64,000 bases of DNA, from the NCBI RefSeq assembly GCF_032118995.1, contig NC_092666.1:1984001-2048000 (forward strand), read 5' to 3'. The notes beneath the pieces were generated by a model. That model saw nothing but the letters and a program-made list of their open reading frames with translations, was not told the DNA's origin and ran no database searches. Positions 37,700-48,700 of the stretch are shown piece by piece (within the stretch, counting starts at the first letter, position 1; each line of letters opens with the position of its first letter). The DNA is from Asterias amurensis (lineage: Eukaryota > Echinodermata > Asteroidea > Forcipulatida > Asteriidae). Position numbers and translations under genes: made by a program.

Positions 37700-38165
37700 A
37701 AAATGGCCTGTCGTTTCGACACTGCAACAAGGTCGTTCTCGGAGGTCAAATGACAGCATTACCGAAAACATGAACAGGTAGTTAGTGTAACATAAGCAGT
37801 GAAAGGAATAGAGGTTGAAAGCACACATCAAAAACTGAACAAGAGATAAAACACAGGCGGGGGTTGGAAGAACGGGGCTGGTTTGACTGCAGAAGAAGGA
37901 AACACAAGGGGCACGATCGAAGGTGGGGAGAGAGAGATAAATATTAACAAGTAAATGAGATTGGCTAAACAGGGTGATATCTGTAAAGAAAGGGAGAGGC
38001 AAAAAAAGGGTTATGTCATTTTTGGGAGGGATGTTCAGACCATGGGGTTGAATGGTCTGAAGACGCCTTATCCACAGTGTATCCCTACTCAAACGAACTG
38101 TCTCTCTGTGATTATACATATTGCCTCCAAGGCCTTTCAACTCATGACAGAAGTTGAGTGAAGGA
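37700..38165. mobile_element. Repeat related to 29190-29425
   Basis: Carries GGCCTGTCGTTTCGAC and, further on, a reverse-strand counterpart of CACTGCTTGTGTTTCACTTAGTTACC and TTCATGTTT seen at 29320-29360. It lies in the 3' flank of the ADF-H gene, possibly within its 3' untranslated region. The long minus-strand frame here has no domain. Confidence 0.55.
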
Positions 38166-38169
38166 TAAA

Positions 38170-38780
38170 TTAATAACCCACTAAATAATAAACAATTAAA
38201 TGAAAATATCACGGTTCAGTGAATTGTCTGGTACAATCCGTCTGGCTTTTGTAAATCAAGTCATTTTATTGGAATCAAAGGTCATTGGTTTGCATATACG
38301 AAGTTTTAGCTGGAAACATATACAAGTTAAAACTTGTATGTTTCCAGCTATTTGCCGGTAATATTAATTTGTTACCTTTTACTTTGGAAGTGTTATCTCG
38401 CTGATTGGACAAAAAAGTGTTTACAACAGACTTGTTAAGTGACACAAAATTTTCTCAGGATGATGCATGAAATAGTTAACCTTTGTTACACGATAAAGGA
38501 AAGGTTTTCTTGGATGGAGTGTAACAAATGTAGTTACAGCAGGAATAACGGTGCTTAAAAACACATCAAACCTCTTCACCAGGTAACAAAAGTTAAAAGT
38601 TCGGCTACTTAACCCGATGGTTTTAAGTAGCACAATTAAGAATTAAGTGGAGATCTACAATGCACAAAGAGGCTTGGTGATTGTGAAGACGACAGACAGG
38701 GAGATTCTTCAAAAAATAGTATCTGTTTGCTTGTTCCTTTTGTTTTGGGGTATTTGTCAAGTTTATTTAGAGCAATTTTT
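38170..38780. other. Gene-free stretch with one hairpin
   Basis: A palindrome AGCTGGAAACATACAAGTT-like pair lies at about 38310-38350 (TTTTAGCTGGAAACATA / TATGTTTCCAGCTA). Nothing else recognised. Confidence 0.5.
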
Positions 38781-38786
38781 ACTTAA

Positions 38787-39153
38787 AGGCAGTGGACACT
38801 ATTGGTAATTGTCAAAGACTAGTCTTTACAGTTGGTGTATCTGAACATAACAAACCTGTGGAAATTTGAGCTTAATCGGTCATCGAAGTTGTGAGATAAT
38901 AATGAAAGAAAAATAATCCTTGTCACACGAATTTGTGTGCGTTTAGACGGTTGATTTCGAGACCCCAAGTTCTAAATCTGAGGTCTCGAAACCAAATGCG
39001 TGGAAAATTACTTCTTTCTCGAAAACTATGGCACTTTAGAGGGAGCCGTTTCTCACAATGTTTTATACCATCAACCTCTGCCCATTACTCATCACCAAGA
39101 AAGGTTTTTTTCCAATAATTATTTTGAGTAATTACCAATAGTGTCCACCGCTT
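38787..39153 (-). mobile_element. TTAA-type MITE (family A)
   Basis: Flanked by TTAA at 38783-38786 and 39154-39157; ends AGGCAGTGGACACTATTGG and CCAATAGTGTCCACCGCTT. A second family end (AGGCACTGGACGCC) starts directly after the right TTAA. Confidence 0.92.
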
Positions 39154-39798
39154 TTAAAGGCACTGGACGCCTTGTATTGTGAGGTCCATGTTGAACAAAT
39201 AATTCCCTCGTGTGGTCCACTGTTCCATTGTTTAAAAGACTCGACTTTGTAGTCCTCCTTACACAAAATTTGAGAGAAAAAGAGTGTGCAAACAAAAGCT
39301 GATTAAAAGAAAAGGGAAAATAACTCTTTAGTTAATGTTGTCAAAATTTCAGGAGTGAATAGGTTCCTTTCCAGATGACTTTGATATGTCCGTTCACCAA
39401 AAGAAGCGTTGATGGTTATCAAAAGGATACCATTTCATTGTCGCCACAACCATCCACTTTTCAACGGACCATATGAATTCATGTACAAATAAAACATTCA
39501 AAAGAATATCCATACATAGATTTGTCTGGTGCATAAAACGATGCCCCAGCTTTGGAATTTGTGTGTCTGTGTTTTGCTAGTTTCCTCGCTCCCCAACCAA
39601 AGTGACTACAATGGTATACTTCGAAATGTTTTTTGTTTTTTTTCCAGCATAGTTGTGGGCCCATTTCTCTAGTATTATTTCTATCACACACCTTTTTTGT
39701 CATGTTCCCTTTTCTGTTCTATATGATGTTAGGTATTTTGTGTATCTGTTTCATCTAAATACATGTATATTCATCTCTCACGTTTTACTACTTGAAGG

Positions 39799-40053
39799 CA
39801 TAAAACATTACTTGGTAACGAGTAATGGGGAGAGGTGGATAGTATAAAATATTGTTATAAATGGCTCCCTCAAAACGTAGTTATCAAGATAGAAGTAATT
39901 TTCCACGAGTTTGATTTCGAGACCTCAGAAGTAGATTTTGAGATAATCTTCGACGACCAATTGATCATGAGCTCAGATTTTCACAGGTTTGTTATTTTAT
40001 GCATATGTATAAGAAGACTGGACTTTTACAATTACAAAAGGCGTCCAGTGCCT
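39799..40053 (+). mobile_element. TTAA-type MITE (family A), left end missing
   Basis: Starts inside the element at CATAAAACATTACTTGG and ends GGCGTCCAGTGCCT at TTAA 40054-40057. An internal part between the central palindrome and the right half is deleted. Confidence 0.8.
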
Positions 40054-40057
40054 TTAA

Positions 40058-40177
40058 AGGCAGTGGACACTATTGGTAATTACTCAAAATAATTATTGGA
40101 ATAAAACCTTTTTTGGTGATGAGTAATGGGGAGAGGTTAATGGTATAAAACATTGTGAGAAACGGCTCCCTCTAAAA
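40058..40177 (+). mobile_element. TTAA-type MITE (family A), right part missing
   Basis: Starts AGGCAGTGGACACTATTGG immediately after the TTAA that ends the preceding copy and breaks off after ACGGCTCCCTCT. The two copies share one TTAA. Confidence 0.85.
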
Positions 40178-40377
40178 ACCCTCATGAGGCAGAGCACTTA
40201 GCTAAAAATAGACATGAATGGGGACGGTTCTCAAAGGAGGCCAAGGGACACCCAGTCCTACGCAGCTAAGTAAGTAGTAAGTTATTTTATGCATAATGTT
40301 GAGATACAGCACGTAAAAAGAGTAATTTGGGGCGTAATAACGCCGTATAGGGCGTTATAACGCCATACTGAAAAAGT

Positions 40378-41130
40378 GTTTATTTGTTGGCGGAGATTAG
40401 TCTGGTTCCCAGACCCAAAAATCTCCGACTAGGCTCTGTCGAATTTAGGGTCCGGTATCACCCAAAATCACGTGACCAAAAAGGAGGAATTCCTCCTCTT
40501 TCGAAGTTATCCGAAATGTTCCGAACGTGTTGTCGTTAACATTCGGCCAGCATCGTTGATGTTCAGTACGGACTCGTAATGTCAGTCCTGTCGGCCGTAG
40601 ATCCAGGAGTTTTTGTGCCAGTTAATTGCTAATGCAGGCGTTGTGCCTAAATAAAGCGTTTGCAAAGCGATGCGACAAGTTCAAAATATATAAACCTGGG
40701 AAATCGCTCCGGGATCTGGTAAGTTTTTGTCCTTTTTCTTCAAAATATTTTTTCAAAGGTGTTTTGACTTGTGAGTGTTCATTAGACATTGATTGAGGAT
40801 TAAGTTTCATGATTTTTAAAAGTGGTAAAAATGGGGCAAAATCTGGTGACTAGCTGTCGAAATTGTACGTGTTGAACCAGATTGTAATTAATTGACGATC
40901 AAAATAATCTCGTAACCCTCCGGCCTGGCGGCCGTTGGGAGGAGGGTTACGTTATCGCAACTAGCAGTACGTGAAGACATGGTTTCCCTGGAGATGACCC
41001 CCGACCCTGACAAGTTGCGTCATGCTCTATTTTTAACCGTGGGTGATACCTGACCTAAGATTTTTAACAAGAGACGTCAAGGAATCTTTGGTCAGGGAAC
41101 CAGACTAGGTGGAGATCAGCCACCGTAGTA
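40378..41130. mobile_element. TIR element
   Basis: TTGGCGGAGATTAGTCTGGTTCC near 40377 is inverted at 41096-41125 (GGAACCAGACTAGGTGGAGAT..GCCA). About 0.75 kb, GC-richer interior with ACGTGACC and GGCCTGGCGGCCG, no protein recognised. Confidence 0.7.
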
Positions 41131-41139
41131 TACGTAGGT

Positions 41140-42100
41140 ACGCTGGTCTTTCGTGACATATGAACCACAAGGGGGTGCCACCGCTTGCGCGCCTTGAATA
41201 AAGGCTACAATATTCAAGTTGGTAAAATCATACCGTAAGAGGACGCGCTTAAGCGATTTACTGTCGTCTTGTGGCGGTTGGTGGTGCTGTTTATGATTAT
41301 TGGTAACAAACCCGGGGTCAAGTTGCGATCGGGTCACGTCCAGGCAGCAGTCGAGTCTGAAAAGTCACGCCTTGTTCATTCATACTGTGATGATCAACAG
41401 ATAATAATATTCTACAAAACAGTCAGTAGTCGTATTCCATTGTGTGACTACAGCCCTGCCACTAATGCATGTTGGGAGGATGTAAGTTTCCAAAACATTT
41501 AGATTGGGTAAGTTGCATATATCGTAGCGTCATATACGATATCGACCCTCATATGTTTTCGAATCCCCAACTTTGATTACCGTTTTCGTTTACCGCAAGA
41601 TTGTGCAAGCTGCACCGGTTGCAGAAGCTATGCAGTTTACTCACGGTCTGTATTTTTATCAGGCTTAATCATGCTGAGAATAAAGTTTCCTGACGTTGGT
41701 TATGCTCAAATATTTATAAAATGATTGATTTTCGGTACAAATCACTAGTAGTGTAGTGCATTATTATGCCAACATTCAAATGAGTCGAAGAAACATCATC
41801 CAACCTCGAAAGTTCAAAACGAATTACTATCTGCAAGATTGAGTTTCATTCTGTTTTAGTCACTAGATGGATCACGTGAGGTGGTTACTATTTGGGATTC
41901 TATGGTGTGCCAACATGAGGAAAAAAATTAAATATTTTAAGCGAAAATGACAAAAAACATTTTTTGATTAACTGCATACTGTAATAAATTCCGATAAGCG
42001 TAAAAAATATTACGTCTACATTAAACTAAAAGAGAATATATCATTGATTGGTTTCTTATCTCCTGAAACAAAACATTACTGGTCTAAAATGGGGGAAAAC
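41140..42100. other. Gene-free stretch
   Basis: Includes a 77-residue frame at 41269-41502 of unknown kind that starts without a methionine codon and has no clear splice context; I do not call it a gene. Confidence 0.4.
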
Positions 42101-42109
42101 GGATTGTTA

Positions 42110-42343
42110 TGAAGCCATTGGACCCTTTCGGTACAGAAAAAAAAAAGTTCACAGATTTACAAATAACTTACAGGGTTTACAGAAGGTAGTGGTGAAATAT
42201 TTCTCTTGAAATATTCCATGAAATGCCCATACTTTTTGAGAAAACAGTAAAACAATATAAATTCTTGTTAACGAGAATTACGGATTTATTTTAAACACAT
42301 GTCATGGGCCTTGGACAATACTGTTTACCGAAAGGGTCCAATG
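42110..42343. mobile_element. Small TIR element
   Basis: CCATTGGACCCTTTCGGTA at the left is inverted as TACCGAAAGGGTCCAATGG at the right. Internal words TTCACAGATTTACA..ACTTACAGGGTTTA and CTTTTTGAGAAAA recall the palindromic element at 24735. Confidence 0.85.
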
Positions 42344-42874
42344 GCATGCCTTATGATATCTCTCGATTCTAATATAGTAGCGATAATGCTGTGGGACAAA
42401 AATGTGATTAAATTTACAAAGTAGTAATTGAATAATATTAATGATTTATTTTGCACGCCATACTAGCTTCGGAATATTCAATAAAATACCAACCAATGAA
42501 AGGTGTGAAAACATTGCTCCAATGTGGTGCATGCATTTTATAAGCACTATTAAATGGCGGACTGTCGATCGCAACGTAAAACCAAAACTTTAAAAATTTC
42601 AACACACCATGAAGTGTAAGTGTTATTGTTAAAAAATTGGATAGATGATTTGAAAAAAAAACATTCAGTTTTTGATTGTGAACAATTTTCCTGTTATCCT
42701 ACTGTAAACACATGACACCAGGATGGCTAATTCAGAAAATTTCACATTAATTTGTATTAATTATTATTAATTGTTCTTACTCTATGTTAATATTATGTAT
42801 TATTATTTATATCAGGCTTCCAGAGGCAATAATATATCAGCGTATTGAACGCTTTTGTAAAAAGTACCCGGATG

Positions 42875-42985
42875 ACAGCAATATTGTGTCAGTAAAAGTT
42901 CCCGGATGGAGCAATATTGCTTCAATATCATGATTATGAATATTGCTCCATCCAGGCATTTTAACACTTGCACACGCGTCACGCG
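42875..42985. repeat. Hairpin-forming inverted repeat
   Basis: GGATGGAGCAATATTG at 42902-42918 pairs with an inverted copy (AATATTGCTCCATCC) at 42941-42955; the outer CCCGG / CCAGG and TAAAA flanks extend it weakly. Confidence 0.7.
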
Positions 42986-43254
42986 CGGCGACTGATGCAC
43001 ACTCACCATGTTGGGTAAGTTAGGTTTACGTGTACTAACGCCGCGTCGCCTAAAATGCGCACTTTCACCGCATAATGCACCGCATAGAGTAATATATAAA
43101 AATGCACGGAACGCACAGTGAAATTGCCCACAGTATGGCGCATTCAGGATTTTCAATAGCATTGAAATAGAAAAATAACATAATTTGAAAATCTGGAATC
43201 AGGTGAGCCAAAATAGTGTTGCTTTGATCAAGTCCTCAGCCTGATATAAATAAT

Positions 43255-43435
43255 AATAATAATATTGGGTTGCTTTTTTTCGGGGGATACAAGAATATAT
43301 TGCACTAGCTATGACAATATTGCACTCGTCTTCGACTCGTGCAATATTGTCATAGCTCGTGCAATATAGTCATAGCTCGTGCAATATATTCTTGTATCCC
43401 CCTCAAAGCCATCCAATATTATACAATTATTATTC
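43255..43435. repeat. Long palindrome, cruciform-prone
   Basis: GGGGGATACAAGAATATATTGCAC-type left arm is matched by its inverse at the right (GTGCAATATATTCTTGTATCCCCC), with three further TGCAATAT / ATATTGCA units in the middle. Arms match almost perfectly. Confidence 0.85.
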
Positions 43436-43704
43436 CCTATCTAGAATCATGAGACTCTGAAGGCTCCCGTGGAGACTAAATAGATTCTAGAAGTAATTTC
43501 CATACCGTACGTATTTGAACATGATGATTGAACGAATCATGATGTCTTGATACACAAACAATTTGAGAGTAAATTTGAGTAAATCTCACTTGAATTTTGA
43601 AATGCTGAGAGAGTCATTGGGACCGAGTGAGACTGAGTGTGAGAGTAAGCCTATCTTGTCGATTGTCGGTTCTCATCCATAAATGATGACATATTTTCTG
43701 GCAT

Positions 43705-43855
43705 TTTTCAGATAAGTTTCCGTATGGCGCCACCACTTTTTCAGTCATTTTTTAATTTTACAAAAAGAGATAGCCTATATCATTGAGGTAAATAAGATAT
43801 TTCATATAGAATGAAAAAGTGGTGGCGCCATACAGAAACTTCTCCCATTTTTCAT
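43705..43855. mobile_element. Palindromic small element
   Basis: GTTTCCGTATGGCGCCACCACTTTTTCA near 43717 is inverted at about 43811-43842. The spacer is about 65 bp, AT-rich. Confidence 0.85.
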
Positions 43856-43937
43856 TTTATGCTGCCATCTTTGTATCGTATTTTTGTTGTACATGCATGA
43901 TGAACAAGGTCCATGCCTACCGGGCATGGTTACGGTT

Positions 43938-44665
43938 AGCCCCATAAATCGGTCCAATCCACTCCGTATCCTTGGCCCCAGCACCACTGATATAGAAGAC
44001 TTATAAAGAACGCAGTACGGTCCGTTGCTAAATCTGAAGGAACCCGACTAATTATGAGACCATATGCGCGCTTCGAAAAAAGCAATTTGTCAAGATCGTT
44101 GAGAAAGTTTTACATTCAAAATTCATTTGATTTTTACTCAAAACTTGTGATGCATTGAACAATTCCAGGTGTAGGGCTATCTGCAACTTCTGAAGCATTA
44201 ATAGATCGGTAAGCTTTATGATGCAGATCGCTGCAGATGGTTTTTCAAAAAAAGCGAAAGATTTTGATATCAGACGTGCTGGGGCCAAGGATACTAGAGA
44301 TCTATGACTCTTGCTTCTTATAAGTTGCCCTGTTCTTTATTTAATTTCAGATCCTGTCAGCATTGCTTTAATCAGCAAATAGTCTTATACTTATTTATGC
44401 TGACAGGATCCGAATCTGCAGTAGGGAAGGTATCTTGGAAGTTTATTCCTTGTTTTCTCTTCAATTTCGTTGGAATTTTATGTGTCTTGGAGGGGCAAAG
44501 AAGCCATCGCAACCTAGATGGACAATACGTCCATTATTACTCAAGTCAATCGGGATGAGGAGCCCTTGAATACCTTCCCTACTGCAGATTCGGATCCTTA
44601 TAAGAAGCAAGAGTCATAGTTCTCTAGATACGGAGTGGATTGGACCGATTTATGGGGCTAGGTTA
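43938..44665. mobile_element. Foldback-like structure of nested inverted repeats
   Basis: Several inverted pairs in one block: CCATAAATCGGTCCAATCCA (43943) with its inverse at about 44640; TATCCTTGGCCCCAGCAC (43969) with its inverse at 44277-44296; ATGACTCTTGCTTCTTATAAG (about 44304) with its inverse at 44595; GATCCTGTCAGCA (44351) with TGCTGACAGGATC (44398); GAATCTGCAGTAGGGAAGG (44411) with its inverse near 44572. No coding frame. Confidence 0.8.
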
Positions 44666-44689
44666 CAGTAGTTGTTGCTCCGAGCTACT

Positions 44690-45025
44690 CTAGTCCAGGA
44701 GTCCTACTCCTAGAGTAGAACTATGAGGCTTGTTAAGCTATCGTCTCCGAAACGTTAGAGGAACGAACCTCATAGTTCTAGTAGAGTAGGTAGGAGTGCT
44801 CTAGGAATAGCTAGAACTATGAGCTTCAGTCTGCTATCATCAGAATCACCTGTTGAAGAGACGATAGGCATAGCGGACCGAACCTCATAGCTACATGTGT
44901 ACAGTACTTGATGGGGTCGAAGCATGGTTTTTCAAGGTTTTTCAACCTCAGACAACGTTTCAGTAAACGAGGTTGATGAACGAGGTTGAGTTTCGAGGTT
45001 GATAAACCATGTTTCGGCTTTGTTG
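44690..45025. repeat. Short motif repeats, AACCTCATAG and CGAGGTTGA
   Basis: GAACCTCATAG occurs in both orientations at about 44715-44890 together with CTACTC/GAGTAG words, followed at 44920-45005 by repeated GAGGTTGA / TCAACCTC. Looks like decayed foldback sequence. Confidence 0.5.
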
Positions 45026-45289
45026 TTTGCGGTTAGTCATAGAGCGGCATGTTCAAAATCCTATTGGAAATTGTTTGCCCATCATGTTTAAATACACAGT
45101 TAAGCACGGTTTATACTTCCTGCGAATGCGAAGCGAATTTTACGTGAAATTGCTGTCACAAATATTCTTATTCCCAAGTGAGTTGAGCAGAGCTCAACTG
45201 CTGCGAATATTCGTTGCGAATTTTATGACACCAACATTCTCTTCGTGATCAGTATTCGACTAATTGGAGCTCTCTTTAGGTCAGTGGAA

Positions 45290-45690
45290 GTGTCATGGCT
45301 GAGTGGTTACGAGCTACGAGTTCAAACTCTGGTATTTGTAATCAGCAGAGTCCGGGTTCGAATCCCCCAGTCGTGACTCTTAAAAGCAAGGCATAACCAT
45401 TGCTTCTTCCTTCGGATGGGACGTAAGCCATTGGTCCCATGTGTTGTGTAACGCATGTAAAAGAACCCAGTGCACTTATCGAAAAGAGAAGGGGTTCGCC
45501 CCGGTGTTTCTGGCTGTGGCTGCTAAACGCGCCTTAGCACCTTGTAAACTCTTATAAGGTGCTACATACATTGTATATTTGATTGGGTCTCAGAATTCAT
45601 AACTTCCATTCACCTATCTTTCTGTATACGTACATGTAAGCGCCTTCAGGACCTTGTTGGTAGACGTGCGCCATACAAGACTTTGATATT
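45290..45690 (+). mobile_element. tRNA-headed SINE, nearly full length
   Basis: A-box-like TGGCTGAGTGGTTACGAGC, long variable region, B-box GGTTCGAATCC, then the same central domain as the 12290 copy (CCTTCGGATGGGACGTAAG, TTGTGTAACGCATGTAAAAG, GAAAAGAGAAGGGG), and a tail with GCGCCTTCAGGACCTTG. Ends just before the 5' leader exon of the TLC-domain gene. Confidence 0.85.
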
Positions 45691-45749
45691 ATTGTTAAAT
45701 TATATAAATTTGATTCCCAACAGAAACTTTAAGCGGAAGAGATTACAGA

Positions 45750-48700
45750 ATGGAGCTCTCCTCATCTGCTGTGACATTCCTCATCTTGACGTCGTTTGCC
45801 TTTTGGTCGTCCCTCTATGGTCTCTTCTGTTATTTTAATCCTCATCGATCGTATGAATGGAACTGTCGTTTTGTTACGTTGATACATGCTGTGACCATCG
45901 TAGTGCTGTCATATGTGTTTGGCATCTACTACAACCCATGGCCGTTTACACACCCTGGTAAGACCTCTTATAAACAAGGGAATAAAAGAGTAGGTGACAA
46001 GGTTTTAAGCTGTTTAAAATCGGCAGGGTCGTGGTCGTCCATAAAGAACTGAGCCGAAGGCGAGGTCCTTTATCAAACGGCTACGACCATGCAAGGTTTT
46101 AAACGGACGCTTAAGACGAGTCACTACTCTTTTATTCCCATTCATAAAGTTGTAAAATCTGTAAAACAAATTTTTAAAAAAATGTCAATTTCTGTCACGA
46201 ATCGCTCTTTGTTTCGCAAAGGGTAAAACTGGTATTGACGGTTGTGCATGTGATACGCACGCATAATTGACGGGTTGTGCATACGCGCGCATGTTAGGGA
46301 TTTTTTTTTTTTCATTGAGTACCGTCGATTGATCGCGTTCTGCTTCGAATAACACTTTTTACTGTGTTTTATCATAGTAAACACCCCCTCGAGATGCCCT
46401 CTCGACCAATCAGACTAGATGAACTATCCCGGGTTTTTAGGAATAATTTATAAAATACCTTGGACAGGTTTGCAGACTCTGATTGGCCAAAACCCGATCA
46501 CGTTTGGATGTATTAACAAGTGATAAAGGACCGGCTCTGGAAACTAGCGAACAGATAACCCCTAAACCAGCTTACACTGAGTACAACTAGTGTTTGCACT
46601 TTGCACTGCATCGCATGACTATTCATCTTAGTTTCATTGGCATTTCAGGCATATATGCTAGTAAGCAATGATAATGTGCATTAGTAGTTCCCCCTTGCAT
46701 AATGTGACACGCTACAGGTACGTTGAGTTATGTGCACGTTTTTAAGCACAAAGAACTGCATTCGTCCAAGCATTTGCCCCCTTTGACCCCAGTGAGGGCG
46801 CTTAACGGACCATACAAAGTCACTAGTATTATCAAAGCATCAGAAATGTGATAAACGCGCGAAAGAGACGGAAGCCATCGAAAGCAAAAATATGGCCCAT
46901 GAACACACTTCTAGAAGTATCGCCGGGAGAGAAGTCACAACATTTTAGAAATTTTAGCCGTTAATTATAAAAAAAGGTATTTATTATTGGGAATAACAGT
47001 GCGAGGTTGGTTATCAGCGGTGAACCACCAACCCGGTCATTACCATGCTGTGAACATGGTGAAGACTAGGCAGGGGGAGACTGGGTCCGCGCAGTCCGTA
47101 ATTATCCCTAATTATTGTTCTACTTGTTAAATTTATCCGGTGTCGTGGCGGAGAGGTCTAGGGTGGTGGACTCGAGTTCTGTAAATTAAATTACTGAATG
47201 TGGATTCGAAGCCTGGTCTGGGCTTAGTTTCATGACTGCTTACGGTAAGCAAAGAATCGGTGTTACGGAAGCAGGGAATTCTGTGATTATGTCATGCGTA
47301 TTTCACAGGTTAGCGAGGACTTTTGGCTTGTGCGCATGCGTATTCCAAAATACTAGGCATTCTACGCTTGCACAGCTAGCGCATTTATTCGGCGTTTGCA
47401 GGTAAGCGGCAAATTGTGATCGTAAGCTCATAATTTCAACGGTAAGTAGAGCCATGAAATTGGGCCCAGGTCAGTTGCAAGACTTTTATACTTTTATGAT
47501 AAATTGCTTCTCTCCTACGAGGAGTACAATGGGTACCAGTGAGAGCTGGGATGGACAGACTGGTATCCACTCAAGGGGGAATAGAAATTATCGTTTAAAG
47601 GCACTGTACACGCTTGGTAATTAAGCAAAATATATTATTAGCATAAAAACTGACTTGGTAACAAGCAACGGAGAGCTGTTGATAGTACAAAACATTGTGA
47701 GAAACAGCTTCCTGTGAAGTAACGTACTTTTTGAGAAAGAGGTAATTTCTCACTAAAATACATGTAATAAAAGACTGCTGGCCAGAAGCTTTTTGTTCCT
47801 ATCTGAAAGCACACAAGGTTGTTCAATAACCAATTGAGCCCAAATTTGCACAGCCTCGTTATTTTTTGCATATTATGATGGGATACACCAAGTGAGAAAA
47901 CTGGTCTTTGACAATTACCAATCACGTTCAGTGCCTTGAATGCCAAGAAAACTAGATACAAACAATGACCTGATGAGCCAGGGCCAACTTTTCTTCACTT
48001 GTTAAAGTCTCCTGTACATGTTGCTATTCTTTTTTTTACTCAATTTCAAACCACTTGTTTTACATATATGTACATGGTCCCACATTGAATGGTTTCACAC
48101 AATTTATGAAATTCTGCAAAAAGACATGTAGCTCACCACTTTTATTACAAAATTTATTAATAATACATTACTACTAGTGCTGGGGAATAGTGAAATTTTA
48201 TTATTCGGATACCGCTGGCCAACTATCCGAAATTAACCGGATACTTGAATAATTTTTTTCGCCACGAGAGGGCGCTATTTAAAAAAATATATAAAAAATA
48301 TATTTTTTTTTTTGCCAATAGAGGGCACTGTTCGTTTGTGAATGAGATCTTATGGGCGGATTGATATTAGTTTAAGACAGTGTCACTCGGTTCATTCATA
48401 AAAATGACCGGATCTAATTTAAAGATGGCGATTTGCTTTTTCTTTTGATCGTGATTGACTCTACGTGAAGGAAAACTTGTGTAATCTTTGGACAAATTAC
48501 GTCAGAAATGTCATTGTTTTAACTCTTCACGGAGGTGAGCATAGTAAAATACTTAATTTATACTGTTTTATGCTGTCTTAACAGAAGTTTCATAAGGATT
48601 CAGACGAAACATTTATATCCGTTGTCGCCCGACGTCCGCGGATATTCGGATAGTTAAAGAATATCCGGTTACTCAGTTGTTATTACAGAATTATCCGGTT

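Noticed and set aside
37697-38212. 171-residue minus-strand open frame
   Set aside because: Falls on an interspersed repeat in the 3' flank of the ADF-H gene, with no domain, splice context or supporting paralogue.
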